From Polaromonas sp. (GTDB taxonomy: Bacteria > Pseudomonadota > Gammaproteobacteria > Burkholderiales > Burkholderiaceae_C): a stretch of 17,176 bases of DNA. A program made the position numbers and the translations under genes. Below are positions 7,712 through 16,891 of the stretch, in pieces. The stretch spans positions 1-17,176 of the forward strand of contig JANYFF010000234.1 of assembly GCA_025362825.1 (NCBI GenBank), given 5' to 3'. The notes beneath the pieces were generated by a model, which searched no databases, was not told the DNA's origin, and saw nothing but the letters and a program-made list of their open reading frames with translations. Numbering within the stretch: position 1 is the first letter of the stretch; every line of letters begins with the position of its first letter.

Positions 7712-10222
7712 CTATATCGTACCCAAGGCAACAGGGAGCCATTCACCTTGGTCTAAGCGCGTGAAGCCCGCACCCTCAAACCGCCACAGATGAAGCCATC
7801 CGTTGTTGACCAATTGTTGGACCACCGCGTGCTTGTGAATGACGGCATCGATCGCATTTTGTGGCGCATCAATCACCACAGTCAACCGCAGGGGTTCATG
7901 CATCCAGCGCTCACCGTTATGCAGCGACTGGCGCGACAATCCTATGCGCAAGTCGCCGCCATTGCCCTCGAAAACTCCAAGATGCCCACCGATGACGTTA
8001 TGCAGCACTTTGTTACCGCTACCCAGGCGCAGCGGGTCGCACATGGAGGCGTGGTACTGCCAGTTGATCCAGTGGGTCACCAACATAGGCGCAGTCATCA
8101 ACAGTTCCAGAATGCTGCCGTCGCTGTCCTGGCTGGCATCGTAATCGTGTAGAAAACTGCGCCCCTGCAGCATCAGGCCGCGGCTTCTGTGGCGCGGCGC
8201 GATCAAAAAGGAGGCGTTGCCTGCCAGACCCCACTCCGGCCGGGTTTGCGCGCCATCGTTGGCGCGCCGGCGCAACTGACCCAGCAAATCGCTGGCGGAG
8301 CCAGACGTAGCCAGTTGTAGGCCGGGCGCACGCTCTGTGCGCACTTGATCCCCAGCCTGTACCAATGCGTCTTGCATACGCTCCCACCGCGCCAGCGCAA
8401 GCGGCGGCAGCAGGTCGAGATCAAAACCCTCTATTTCGTCGGTGGTGGTGTTGTGCAGAGCCGCAACGAACCTGGTGCTTTCAGGAATCTGCAACCCGCG
8501 GGCCTGCAGGCCCTGACGCACCGCGGTCTCGTTCAGCAATAGCGCCAGGCTGCGCGCGTTGACTTCACCGGTCTGGCCGCAGCAGGCCCCACAGTCCAGC
8601 GCCGCCGCGTGGGCATTGTTGGCAGACTGGCTACCATGACCGACCAGCAGCACCAAAGGAGCCAGCGAGTGCTCCAAGCCCATGGCATGCAAGACGCGGG
8701 CTGCAAGGTCGATCTTGGCATGGGTATCCAGTCCCGCCATTTGAGGCCGGCACACAGAGCGATAGCGGGGTGAAAGTCCGGCCAGGTCATCCCTTTGCCG
8801 CTCTTGCTGGTCCGGAAGCAGCCATTGGCCCAGCTTGCCCAAGTAGCCCAGTCCTGCGGCCTCTACAAAGGAGAATGCGGCTCCGGGCCAGCGGCCCGCT
8901 GCCTGCCACTGGTCCTTCAGGGCGAAGCGAGTCTCGCGGGCCCGGCTGGCCGCGCGCTCCAGAACCCGATCAGCCTCCTGGTGCCCGTCTCCAGCACTGC
9001 GGATGCAGTCGGTCACTTCGATTGTGGGTGCGAGCAGCCCGGGTAACTGTGGTCGGCGGGCCGGTGTTGCCAAGGGAGTGTAGGCCACCGGCAGGCCGAA
9101 GAAGCCTGCAAATCCGAGGGTCTTGATGCCGGGCCAGGTCTGCTCCAACGCACGGCGCAAGGGCTCGCTGCGTACGTCAATACAAAAGGCGGCCTGCACT
9201 TCTACCTCGGCCGCCTCGGCCGTGGGACTCGGCGTATCCAGCAGCTGCCGCGCCAGCGTGCGCTGGTAGCCTATCTCCAACGCCAGTTGCCATACTTCGT
9301 CGATCAGGTAGTCGCTCTCTGCCGCATGCAACACCTTGGGCGCGTGACTCCATGCCAACTGCAGTGCCTCAAACGCTTGCCGCGCTGCCGCATCGTCTTT
9401 GCACTCCAGCAGCAGCGCGCCCCAGGCCAGCCGAATGGCCAGAAGTTCGCGCAGATGCGTATCTGTGCGGCCCTCCAGCCCGGCCTGCCAGCCCAGATAG
9501 GCGCACCACGAAGCCCAGCCATTGATCGTGAGCAGTACCGACTCCAGGTAGTCAGCCCACACCTCGGGCGGCAGTCCCAGACGCTTCATGACCCAGTGTT
9601 CCGCGTCACGTGCCGACGCGGGCAGTGCGTGGGTGGCAAGGCCGATATCAGGCAGCCCCATGAGCATGCCAATGCCGTGGTCGTGCTGCAACGTCTCGCG
9701 CCAGAATGCATACAAGCCTCCGCTGCGCTCGGGCTGCCAGTCGGCCTGCTGACTATCAAAATAGGCCGCACAGGTCTGACTGACCTGGTGCGTGACCGCC
9801 TGACGCCAGGACAGCCGGGTGTGGCGTCGCGGATCGTTGTCCAGAACGTCAATCAGCAGAGGCAGTTGTTCAACTGCTGCGTCTTCTTGGAGCGCATAGA
9901 TACACAGGCGTGGCGTCATGCCCACCGCCTGGGCCGCCGGCAACTGGGCGATGGCCAGTTCCAGATCAGCGTGTGTGATCCTGCCGGCGGTCCAGGCCTG
10001 CAGTTGTTGATCGCGGGGCGGAAACACCTGGATGCTACCGAGCACACCCATGCGAGCCGCGACCCGGCGCACCGGCATGCCGATGCGGGACCAGTGCGGG
10101 TTGACGGCAATGGAGCGGTCCAGTGGCCATGCGGGCGCGATGGCCTGACAGGCTTCGCGACAGGCACGCTCGATGTCCGCGTGCAGAAGACTGTCTTTGG
10201 CTGTAACGGTCTGAGTATTCAT
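7712..10222 (-). CDS. dabA: DabA, zinc beta-carbonic-anhydrase-like subunit of the DAB inorganic-carbon pump
   Basis: This 836-residue protein belongs to the DabA family (UPF0753/DUF2309). It forms a two-subunit complex with DabB that accumulates bicarbonate in the cytoplasm. The model is that CO2 is hydrated at a buried carbonic-anhydrase-like zinc site on the inner face of the membrane, made one-way by coupling to the cation gradient through DabB. The ligand set is present with family spacing: C347 and D349 in CIDVRSEPLRR, H529 in VGHGSQSANN and C544 in ALDCGACCGQ (15 apart, as in the Halothiobacillus protein). No membrane segment is evident, as expected for a peripheral subunit. I chose the ATG at 10222 (MNTQTVTAKD) over an earlier in-frame start at 10285, because the latter would run into the dabB coding end. 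The ribosome-binding site is weak, so translation may be coupled to dabB, whose stop is 11 bases upstream. The gene looks fully functional. Confidence 0.96.
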   Translation of the reverse strand: MNTQTVTAKDSLLHADIERACREACQAIAPAWPLDRSIAVNPHWSRIGMPVRRVAARMGVLGSIQVFPPRDQQLQAWTAGRITHADLELAIAQLPAAQAVGMTPRLCIYALQEDAAVEQLPLLIDVLDNDPRRHTRLSWRQAVTHQVSQTCAAYFDSQQADWQPERSGGLYAFWRETLQHDHGIGMLMGLPDIGLATHALPASARDAEHWVMKRLGLPPEVWADYLESVLLTINGWASWCAYLGWQAGLEGRTDTHLRELLAIRLAWGALLLECKDDAAARQAFEALQLAWSHAPKVLHAAESDYLIDEVWQLALEIGYQRTLARQLLDTPSPTAEAAEVEVQAAFCIDVRSEPLRRALEQTWPGIKTLGFAGFFGLPVAYTPLATPARRPQLPGLLAPTIEVTDCIRSAGDGHQEADRVLERAASRARETRFALKDQWQAAGRWPGAAFSFVEAAGLGYLGKLGQWLLPDQQERQRDDLAGLSPRYRSVCRPQMAGLDTHAKIDLAARVLHAMGLEHSLAPLVLLVGHGSQSANNAHAAALDCGACCGQTGEVNARSLALLLNETAVRQGLQARGLQIPESTRFVAALHNTTTDEIEGFDLDLLPPLALARWERMQDALVQAGDQVRTERAPGLQLATSGSASDLLGQLRRRANDGAQTRPEWGLAGNASFLIAPRHRSRGLMLQGRSFLHDYDASQDSDGSILELLMTAPMLVTHWINWQYHASMCDPLRLGSGNKVLHNVIGGHLGVFEGNGGDLRIGLSRQSLHNGERWMHEPLRLTVVIDAPQNAIDAVIHKHAVVQQLVNNGWLHLWRFEGAGFTRLDQGEWLPVALGTI

Positions 10223-10233
10223 GGTGTGATTTT

Positions 10234-11766
10234 TCAGTTTCGGGTTGAGCGTGGTGCATTCGCCGGAGTCCACCAGGCGGGCCAAAGCCGCAAGGCTAAG
10301 CGGGTGTAGGCCTCATCCACATAGAAGCCGGCGTAGCTCCAGCGCCGCCAGCGGGAGAGCCGGTGGGGCTGCACCTGCAGTACGGCAAGACCCACATACA
10401 GCACCAGCATGCCCATCAGCGCAACCTGACCCAATGTGTGGTGCGGGGCATCCGCGATACCCATCGGAATCGCATGGGCGACGACGGCAACAGCGGTCAG
10501 CCCCCCAACCATCAGCAAACCCGAGAGTACCTGGATGGCGCGTACACGCGGCGTACTGCCAGTAGCGGGTATCCACAGCATGGGAGCCCAGGCCAAGCCC
10601 AGTATGGCGCTCCACCACCAGGGCCAGGTTGCATTGCCGCTCAGGTTCAACACCAGGAGCACCGCGGCGATAGTCACCGCAGGCGCCACGGCCAGGCTGA
10701 ACACCATGGGCTTTTGCGGCCCATGCAAAGCCTGCAGCCGGGTGTCACGCACTACCCCGGAGGCCGACAAAAACGCGTGCGCCTTGTACAGCGAGTGGCC
10801 GATAAGATGCAAAGCCGCCAGCGTGTACAGACCCAAAGCACACTCCAGCAACATAAAGCCCATCTGTGCAACGGTGGACCAGGCCAGTCGTACTTTGATA
10901 CTGATCCGGGTCAGCATCACCATACCCGCCAGTACTGCCGTGATGAGGCCGAACCCCAACAGCAGGGTTCGCGCCAAGTCCGCCTGCTCCAGCAGCGGTG
11001 CGAAGCGGATCAGCACAAACCCGCCCAGATTGACCACGCCTGCATGCAGCAGCGCCGACACTGGGGTGGGCGCTTCCATCACCTGAATCAGCCAGCCATG
11101 CACCGGCAGCAAGGCCGTGCGTAACACTACTGCAACGACCAGTAGCACAGCGCTCCACTGCAAAGTGGGGCTGATGGCAGAGCTGCCAAGATGTGCCCAC
11201 AGGGCTGACAACGAGCCACTGCCCACCTCCATCCAGGCCAGCGCTGCGGCCACCAACAGAAGGCCATCCGCCACCCGGTCTGCAATCCGTTTCTTGTGCG
11301 CAGCGAGCCTTGCAAAGACGCGATCCGGGTAGAAGCAAAGCAAATGCTGCAGAGCGACACCGACAAAAGCCCATGCCGCAATGAGCACGAGCCAATGGTC
11401 TGCCAGCAATAAAAGATGCACCGCTGCCAGCACAGCGGCGAGCGCTGCAACATAGCGCCTTTGCCCCGCCTCACCTTGCAAATACCGGGCAGAGAATCCC
11501 CCGATGACGGTGCCCAGCAGTTGCACCAGCAGCGCCACAATCAGGCCCAAGGGCGTTGCCATCAAAACACCCGGTAACAGCGAGCCGCCCGAGCCCAGCA
11601 GAACAGAGATCAAGGCCACAGCCAGTGCAGCCCAGGACAGCACAGGAAAGTTCCGCCAGACCGCTGCGGTGGGTGAACGACCCCAACAGCCCAGCAAAGC
11701 CGCCGCCGCCATCAAAGCGCCCGGCACCAGAACAGAGATCGACACTAGCGATACAGGAATATCCAT
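10234..11766 (-). CDS. dabB: DabB, NuoL/Mrp-antiporter-like membrane subunit of the DAB inorganic-carbon pump
   Basis: This 510-residue polytopic inner-membrane protein belongs to the complex-I/Mrp antiporter family. In DAB it anchors DabA and is thought to carry the cation flux that energises vectorial CO2 hydration. About a dozen hydrophobic helices are visible. The proton-channel core matches the family: K158-K159-R160, then LLPVHGWLIQVMEAPTPVSA (H223, E231), LLHAGVVNLGG (H241) and further along LHLIGHSLYKAHAF. The length fits DabB rather than a full NuoL of about 600 residues. The start is ATG 11766, with GAGGG six bases upstream; a GTG directly before it is less likely. It is the first gene of dabB-dabA-DUF6671 and divergent from a LysR regulator across about 96 bp. 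The complex-I label alone would mislead, because the dabA neighbour fixes its role. Confidence 0.94.
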   Translation of the reverse strand: MDIPVSLVSISVLVPGALMAAAALLGCWGRSPTAAVWRNFPVLSWAALAVALISVLLGSGGSLLPGVLMATPLGLIVALLVQLLGTVIGGFSARYLQGEAGQRRYVAALAAVLAAVHLLLLADHWLVLIAAWAFVGVALQHLLCFYPDRVFARLAAHKKRIADRVADGLLLVAAALAWMEVGSGSLSALWAHLGSSAISPTLQWSAVLLVVAVVLRTALLPVHGWLIQVMEAPTPVSALLHAGVVNLGGFVLIRFAPLLEQADLARTLLLGFGLITAVLAGMVMLTRISIKVRLAWSTVAQMGFMLLECALGLYTLAALHLIGHSLYKAHAFLSASGVVRDTRLQALHGPQKPMVFSLAVAPAVTIAAVLLVLNLSGNATWPWWWSAILGLAWAPMLWIPATGSTPRVRAIQVLSGLLMVGGLTAVAVVAHAIPMGIADAPHHTLGQVALMGMLVLYVGLAVLQVQPHRLSRWRRWSYAGFYVDEAYTRLALRLWPAWWTPANAPRSTRN

Positions 11767-11862
11767 CACACGCCCTCAAAAATTGGTTGGACGGATGATG
11801 CTTGTCTTAATTCGTTCTGTAAATTACATTAAAAGTAATTAATCAATCTATTAAGTAGAACG
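11767..11862. promoter_or_regulatory. Divergent dabB/lysR control region with LysR-type box and predicted promoter
   Basis: This AT-rich spacer contrasts with the GC-rich flanks. On the plus strand a candidate promoter for lysR is TTGTCT (11802-11807), 17 bases, TACATT (11825-11830). Over its -10 lies the dyad AATTAC-N7-GTAATT (11822-11840), which includes a T-N11-A core typical of LysR sites. A second dyad, TTAAT-N6-ATTAA, spans 11839-11854. A wider inverted pair, TCGTTCT (11812-11818) and AGAACGA (11857-11863), brackets both. The arrangement fits LysR autorepression plus activation of dabBA, as is usual for divergent LysR pairs. The dabB promoter itself is weak by eye, with TTTACA followed 17 bases later by CATCAT on the minus strand. 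Confidence 0.6.
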
Positions 11863-12744
11863 ATGGAACTCAGTCAACTCAATTTTCACCACCTTTTCTA
11901 CTTTTGGCGGGTCGCAAAACTGGAGCATTTGACCCGCGCAGCGGAGGAGTTGCATACATCGCAGTCTGCGGTGTCCGCCCAGATCCGAACCTTGGAGGAC
12001 CGTATCGGTGAAGCGCTCTTCGACCGCGAGGGACGCCGCATGCTGTTAACTGACACCGGGCACCTGGTGTTCGCCTACGCAGAGAATATCTTTGGCTTGG
12101 GCCAGGAGATGCTGGGGCGCTTGCAGGGGCGCTCTGCGGGAATTACACGACTGCGCGTGGGCAGTGTGGCGACCTTGTCGCGTAATTACCAGGAAAACTG
12201 GATTCAGCCGGTGCTCGCGGACCCTCAGGTCGTATTGGTGCTGGAATCCGGGCTTCTGGAAGGTCTTATTACTCGTCTGGTGCAACACCAGTTGGATGTA
12301 GTGTTGGCCAATGAAACGGTCCCGGCAGACCCGGACCGTCCGCTGCACTGTCGCTATTTGGGCAGCCAATCCATTTCACTGGTGGGTCCCGCTGCGGTAT
12401 GGAAATCCAAAACCCTGCGTATCCCTGAAGACCTGGATGGCCTGGACATTGCGCTGCCCGGCCCAAGACATGCGCTGCGCGCCCAGTTCGATGCGCTGTG
12501 CGCCTCGGCGGGTGTGACTCCCAGACTTAGGGCCGAAGTCGATGATATGGCCATGCTGCGGCTGATCGCCCGGGACAGCGGCTGGCTAACGATCCTGCCA
12601 GAGGTGGTGGTCCAAGACGAGCTTCGGATGGGCGCGCTGGTCATCGTGGGCCAATCGACAGAATTACAAGAGCGATTCTATGCAATCACCACGCCTTACC
12701 GGCACCAGATAGACATGTTGGAACAATTACTGTCAGGTGCTTGA
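11863..12744 (+). CDS. LysR-family transcriptional regulator (NhaR-like), probable DAB regulator
   Basis: This 293-residue regulator has an N-terminal winged helix-turn-helix (about residues 5-64), with LTRAAEELHTSQSAVSAQIR as the DNA-reading part. A linker helix and the two-lobe substrate-binding domain (about 93-290) follow. The opening LNFHHLFYFWRVAKLEHLTR recalls the NhaR branch rather than CbbR. NhaR proteins respond to sodium and pH, which would suit a cation-driven bicarbonate pump; that link is inference. It is transcribed away from dabB across a spacer with a LysR box, so it most likely controls dabB-dabA-DUF6671 and itself. The inducer is unknown; candidates are CO2 or bicarbonate limitation, sodium or pH. 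The start is fixed by the conserved family N-terminus, although the ribosome-binding site is poor. No membrane segment or extra domain is seen. Confidence 0.93.
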   Translation: MELSQLNFHHLFYFWRVAKLEHLTRAAEELHTSQSAVSAQIRTLEDRIGEALFDREGRRMLLTDTGHLVFAYAENIFGLGQEMLGRLQGRSAGITRLRVGSVATLSRNYQENWIQPVLADPQVVLVLESGLLEGLITRLVQHQLDVVLANETVPADPDRPLHCRYLGSQSISLVGPAAVWKSKTLRIPEDLDGLDIALPGPRHALRAQFDALCASAGVTPRLRAEVDDMAMLRLIARDSGWLTILPEVVVQDELRMGALVIVGQSTELQERFYAITTPYRHQIDMLEQLLSGA

Positions 12745-12821
12745 TCGGCAAAGCGCTGCAGCGCCACTGCTGTGTTTTGCCTGCCTTGCAACTACGCGGC
12801 ATCACAACGACTCCTCAGCCA

Positions 12822-12875
12822 GCTCCTGATTTTGTAGCAGCGCGTATAGTCCAGATGCGGGCCTCGGCTCTATTT
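12822..12875 (+). repeat. Degenerate about 55-bp intergenic repeat, copy C
   Basis: It begins GCTCCTGATTTTGTAGCAGC, followed by TCCA, GGGC and CGGCT blocks and an AT-rich end. This is the same order as copy B at 2720-2774. It is the most diverged of the three and lies between the convergent 3' ends of the LysR gene and the first chemoreceptor gene. Confidence 0.4.
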
Positions 12876-12902
12876 GGTGCATTGTGCGAGTTTGGGCTGC
12901 CG

Positions 12903-14903
12903 CTAGCGGAGTTTGAAGAATCCCACCTCTTCAGCCAGGCGCTGTGCCTGGTCCGACAGCGAAGTTGCGGCGGCGGCAGTTTGCTCCACCAACGCGGCGT
13001 TTTGCTGTGTATTCTGATCCAGGTGTTGCACTGCTTCGCTCACCTGGCTGATGCCGGTGGTTTGTTCCCGTATGGCCAAGGCAATCTCACCCATCAGGCT
13101 GTCGATCTTGCCGGCGTTGGCCACAATTTCCTGAATGGTGGCGCCGGCCTCGCCCACCACCTTGGTCCCTTTTTCCACCTGCTCAATACTGGCGGTAATC
13201 AAATTCTTGATTTCCCTGGCTGCCGAAGCCGAGCGACCTGCCAGCGAGCGCACTTCGCTAGCCACTACGGCGAAGCCACGTCCCTGCTCTCCAGCCCTAG
13301 CTGCTTCTACCGCGGCATTCAGCGCCAGGATATTGGTCTGAAAGGCGATGCCATCAATCACGCTGATGATGTCGGCAATCTTGGTGGACGAAGCGTTGAT
13401 GCCCTTCATGGTGTCGACCACCTGGCCAATCACTGCGCCGCCGCGTTCGGCGGCCACCGCATTGGCACGCACAATGCCGGTCGCGCCCGCCACGGTGTCC
13501 GAGGTGCGCTGCACCGTCTCAGAAATCTGCGTCATGGTGGCAGCCGTCTGCTCCAGCGCTGCGGCGCTGGCCTCCGTGCGGCGTGACAGGTCGTGCGATG
13601 CCGAGGCAATCTCTTCACTGGCAGTGTTGACACCGTTGGCGCCTTCCAAAATGTTGCGGGCAATGCTGCGCAGGCTTTCCTGCATGGTGCCCATGGTGAT
13701 CATCAGGTCTGCGGCTTCGTCACGGCCCCAGGGCCTAGGCGCCGAAGTCAAGTTGCCTTCGCTAATTTGCGTGAGGTGTCCTGCGACTTCGTGCAGACCG
13801 CCCATCATGACCTTGTAGAAGGCCAGCATCAGATACACAGCCAGCAACACAAAGAAAGCTGAGATACCCATCTGCAGGTACATGGATTTGTGGATGCGGC
13901 TGATGCGGTCTTGTAGGCGCACGTCCAGCCACTCTATGGCGGCGCTATCCAGCTGTACTTGTTTTTCAACCGCTGCGTTGGCCGCGGCCAGAAATGCCGC
14001 GGCATCCCCCGCCGGAGGCGTCGCCAGCACCTGGGATTGCACCAGTTTGATAAACGGCTCGCGGGCTGCGTCTACACCTTCTATGCCCAAGCGCTTGACC
14101 AGCTCTGGGTTGCCGGCAGTGGCTTGCTTGTAGGAGTTTTCGTATTGCGCATCCAAAAAGTTGATCACCGCATTGGCTTCGGTGAGCCTGCGCAAGCGTT
14201 GGGCTGGCATGTCCTTGGGATCGGGGGTCAGCAGGGTGATAGACCCCAATCCACGCAGGATGGTGAGTCTTTCCTGAAACTGGGGACCAAGCAACACCGA
14301 CATGTTCATGAGGTGGTAGGTGTCCAGGTCGGGGTCCAGCGACAGCTGCGAACCGTCGGCCACCTTGCCCATCAGGGTCAGCGCGGCAAGCACCACTTTG
14401 TCGTGGGCTTCAAAGCTCTCATCGGGTGTGGCCAGCACAGGCGCTTTCAACACGTCCTCGTGGACTTTTTTGACCGCCTCAAAGGCCTCGCCGACCCCAA
14501 ACGCCGCGCCCAGCGCTTTGTGGACCGCCGTCAATTTGGCAAAGGCCTGTTCGGCGTTGCGTTGGGCGTCCGCCAGATCAGCGGTTTTGTTGTGCGCAGA
14601 ACGGCGCAGCAGTTGCGATTTGGAAATGAAGTACTTCAGCGGTGCGACGTAGGTCAGGCCCTGGCGCTCGCTGATCGTAGCGTCTATCTGGTCCCCTTCG
14701 GCGGATGCCAGAAACCACATGAGCATGGCCAGCGGGATCGCGAACAGCACCATGATGATGCTGGCCTTGCCGGTGAAGTTAATGTTGCGAAACAGCCTGA
14801 CACCAGGCGACAGCCAGCCGTGGTGACTAAAAAAAGCATCAGATCCACTAGAACCACCAGGTCCACCTGTTGCGCTAGAACCAAACGACTGTATGCTGCT
14901 CAC
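12903..14903 (-). CDS. Methyl-accepting chemotaxis protein with large periplasmic sensor region
   Basis: This 666-residue transmembrane chemoreceptor should signal through CheW/CheA to the flagellar motor. Membrane segment 1 is about 47-67 and segment 2 about 343-366. They enclose a periplasmic region of about 275 residues that is helical by composition, but whose ligand family I do not recognise. A HAMP-like linker follows, then the signalling domain. The conserved hairpin tip lies in about 515-553 ([32 protein letters not shown]), with methylation-type helices EQTAATMTQISETVQ and [16 protein letters not shown]. There is no C-terminal CheR-docking pentapeptide; it ends VGFFKLR. The N-terminal cytoplasmic tail is unusually long and Gly/Ser-rich. 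The start is GTG at 14903, behind AGAAGGG at good spacing. It lies in tandem with a second chemoreceptor upstream, 217 bp away, so each may have its own promoter. Confidence 0.95.
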   Translation of the reverse strand: MSSIQSFGSSATGGPGGSSGSDAFFSHHGWLSPGVRLFRNINFTGKASIIMVLFAIPLAMLMWFLASAEGDQIDATISERQGLTYVAPLKYFISKSQLLRRSAHNKTADLADAQRNAEQAFAKLTAVHKALGAAFGVGEAFEAVKKVHEDVLKAPVLATPDESFEAHDKVVLAALTLMGKVADGSQLSLDPDLDTYHLMNMSVLLGPQFQERLTILRGLGSITLLTPDPKDMPAQRLRRLTEANAVINFLDAQYENSYKQATAGNPELVKRLGIEGVDAAREPFIKLVQSQVLATPPAGDAAAFLAAANAAVEKQVQLDSAAIEWLDVRLQDRISRIHKSMYLQMGISAFFVLLAVYLMLAFYKVMMGGLHEVAGHLTQISEGNLTSAPRPWGRDEAADLMITMGTMQESLRSIARNILEGANGVNTASEEIASASHDLSRRTEASAAALEQTAATMTQISETVQRTSDTVAGATGIVRANAVAAERGGAVIGQVVDTMKGINASSTKIADIISVIDGIAFQTNILALNAAVEAARAGEQGRGFAVVASEVRSLAGRSASAAREIKNLITASIEQVEKGTKVVGEAGATIQEIVANAGKIDSLMGEIALAIREQTTGISQVSEAVQHLDQNTQQNAALVEQTAAAATSLSDQAQRLAEEVGFFKLR

Positions 14904-15120
14904 GAGGTTACCCTTCTGTTAGCGAGGTTGAATTGAACCAAGCGCGCAACGTACAGTATTTAATCCAGTAGCGCTCACCCGTAGAAAAATGCGCGGCACC
15001 TTCCTGAGCACCACTTCATCCCGTTAGTACAAATACACCGATTCAAAAACAGGTTAGTTGAATACTGGGCGCCAAAGCCATGCAATTGTGGATCCTGGCG
15101 AAGGGCGTCGCAACCGCTCT
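14904..15120. other. 217-bp spacer between the two chemoreceptor genes
   Basis: No gene is seen. It must hold the translation signal for the downstream chemoreceptor (AGAAGGG before its GTG) and probably a promoter. I found no convincing sigma-28 (flagellar) boxes and no intrinsic terminator for the upstream chemoreceptor gene. Confidence 0.5.
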
Positions 15121-16722
15121 TTATCCTCTGACGGCTACAGCGCCATAGACGCGCAAAGTGTCATCTATACGAAAGGCGCCAGTGGCCCGCGCCAACTGGT
15201 CAGCTTGTTGCTTGAGGCCATCTGCCGCGGCTGCACTTTGTTCTACCAAGGCAGCGTTTTGCTGCGTCATCTGGTCCATTTGAGAGACTGAAGTACTGAC
15301 CGTATCAATGCGTTGGGCCTGCGCATCACTTGCGCTGGACATCTCCGCAATCAACGCTTGCACTTCAGTCACACGGCTGCGAATTTCGTTCATCTGTTCG
15401 CCCGCGTTGGTGACCAGCCGGTTACCAGATTCCACTTTTTCGCTGCTGGCGGCAATCAGTGTCTTGACTTCGCGCGCAGCACTTGCGCTGCGCTGTGCCA
15501 GCGCGCGTACTTCAGTGGCTACAACCGCAAAACCGCGCCCTGATTCACCCGCACGTGCGGCCTCTACCGCCGCATTAAGTGCCAAAATATTGGTTTGAAA
15601 TGCTATACCGTCGATTGTGCTCACGATATCGCCGATACGCGCACTGCTGGCTTCAATCTCGCTCATGGTAGCTACGACCTGCGTCATGGCGGTCGCCCCT
15701 GAGCTTGCTGCCACGCTAGCGAGAGTTGCAACCTCGTTGGCGCGCGCTGCGTTTACGGCGTTTGCGTGAACAGATTCAGTGAGTTGTTGCATCGAAGAGG
15801 CGGCTTCCTGTAAACCGGCAGCTTGGCTTTCTGTGCGTTGCGATAGGTCGGCGTTGCCCGACGCAATTTCGCCGGAGGCGGTAGCTACCGAGTCAACGCC
15901 TTGGCGTACTTCCGATACCAGTTGCGTTAGGCGTTCGCGCATGTTGGCAACGGCCGCAATAATGCTCGTGGTGTCGCCAGGGCGCACTGCCACCGCAGCG
16001 GTCAGGTCACCTTGGGCGATTGCGCGTACTGCGGCCACAGCATCTTGTGGTTCGCCACCGAGCTGCCGCATAAGATGCCGCGCGAAGAGCAGGGCAATTA
16101 CCATGCCCAAAGCTGCCGTAGCAAGCGCTACCGCCGTTACCCGATATTTTGTAGTTCTTCCGTCCATAGCTGCCTTATCGGCTGCTTGAGCGAGCAAACC
16201 GATTTGCCAACTTTTTTGTTCGGCTAGTGCCTCCAAAAAGCGGTTGCGTGCGGGAATAATAGTGGCCTCCAGTAAGTCCACTGCGGCGTCGATCTTGCCC
16301 TGTTCAATCAGCGGAACCGCTTGAAATGCCGAATTCCAAAAAGCATCCTTAGTTTGGAGCACGTTCCCGAAGCGCCTGCGACCTTCATCTGAAGAGATGT
16401 TTACTTCAAGCTCTTGGGTGATCTGATCGGCTTCCGCCTTGAGTCGGCTGATATCTTCGAATGTCGCTTGCCTTTTTTCGGGAGTCCGCATCAACATGGC
16501 GTGCCGTGTCTGCAGCGATGCTCGAATGATGACAACTTTCAACGCGCTGACACGTTCGTTCTGAGGTAGCAATTTGACGTTGAGGCGTTCCAGTTCTGCG
16601 CTAGCCGAGTCCAGGCTGATCCATGCCATAACGGCTACCAGCAACGTAATCGTACTCAGCGCGCCGAAGGCAAGCATGAGTTTTGTCGTAATGGAAAAGC
16701 GATTATTGTTTGTAGGTATCAA
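15121..16722 (-). CDS. Methyl-accepting chemotaxis protein with four-helix-bundle sensor
   Basis: This 533-residue chemoreceptor has the Tar/Tsr-like layout. It has a short cytoplasmic N-terminus, membrane segment 1 at about 14-36, a periplasmic helical domain of about 155 residues (4HB_MCP-like), segment 2 at about 194-214 and HAMP at about 215-268. The signalling domain has its tip at about 370-408 ([34 protein letters not shown]), and methylation helices around [20 protein letters not shown] and [16 protein letters not shown]. No CheR-docking pentapeptide is present at the C-terminus. The start is TTG at 16722, with GGAG only three bases ahead. No ATG lies upstream in frame, and the next internal ATG falls inside membrane segment 1, so TTG is the best choice. 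The ligand cannot be told. It shares the strand with the next chemoreceptor gene, suggesting gene duplication followed by sensor divergence. Confidence 0.95.
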   Translation of the reverse strand: MIPTNNNRFSITTKLMLAFGALSTITLLVAVMAWISLDSASAELERLNVKLLPQNERVSALKVVIIRASLQTRHAMLMRTPEKRQATFEDISRLKAEADQITQELEVNISSDEGRRRFGNVLQTKDAFWNSAFQAVPLIEQGKIDAAVDLLEATIIPARNRFLEALAEQKSWQIGLLAQAADKAAMDGRTTKYRVTAVALATAALGMVIALLFARHLMRQLGGEPQDAVAAVRAIAQGDLTAAVAVRPGDTTSIIAAVANMRERLTQLVSEVRQGVDSVATASGEIASGNADLSQRTESQAAGLQEAASSMQQLTESVHANAVNAARANEVATLASVAASSGATAMTQVVATMSEIEASSARIGDIVSTIDGIAFQTNILALNAAVEAARAGESGRGFAVVATEVRALAQRSASAAREVKTLIAASSEKVESGNRLVTNAGEQMNEIRSRVTEVQALIAEMSSASDAQAQRIDTVSTSVSQMDQMTQQNAALVEQSAAAADGLKQQADQLARATGAFRIDDTLRVYGAVAVRG

Positions 16723-16891
16723 TGACTCCGTAGGCCTTTCATAGTATCGGGAAATATGGGCGTTGAGTGGCCCACGTTGGGATACGCCTCCAGTGCGGAG
16801 AGAGCCTTAATGTCGCTGGGCCTATTTAGGAAAAGCGCCGAAGGAGCCCCTCCAAGCTACGATAGGCCCTTAAACGTTGGACACAAAACCC

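Noticed and set aside
9287..10309. 340-codon plus-strand frame
   Set aside because: It is antisense to dabA, which has complete catalytic motifs; the translation shows no recognisable family.
10234..11766. Respiratory complex I subunit NuoL
   Set aside because: It is too short, with no other nuo genes, and is followed directly by dabA, so it is DabB.
12750..12763. Palindrome GCGCTGCAGCGC after the LysR gene as a terminator
   Set aside because: It is self-complementary without a loop, and no T-tract follows at the right distance.
13959..14936. 325-codon plus-strand frame
   Set aside because: It is antisense to the first chemoreceptor gene; the high-GC codon pattern produces long mirror frames.
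16723..16891. Flagellar sigma-28 promoter (CCCGATAC near 16746) upstream of the second chemoreceptor
   Set aside because: The upstream TCAA-like box is at the wrong spacing (11 instead of about 15 bases), so it does not fit the consensus.
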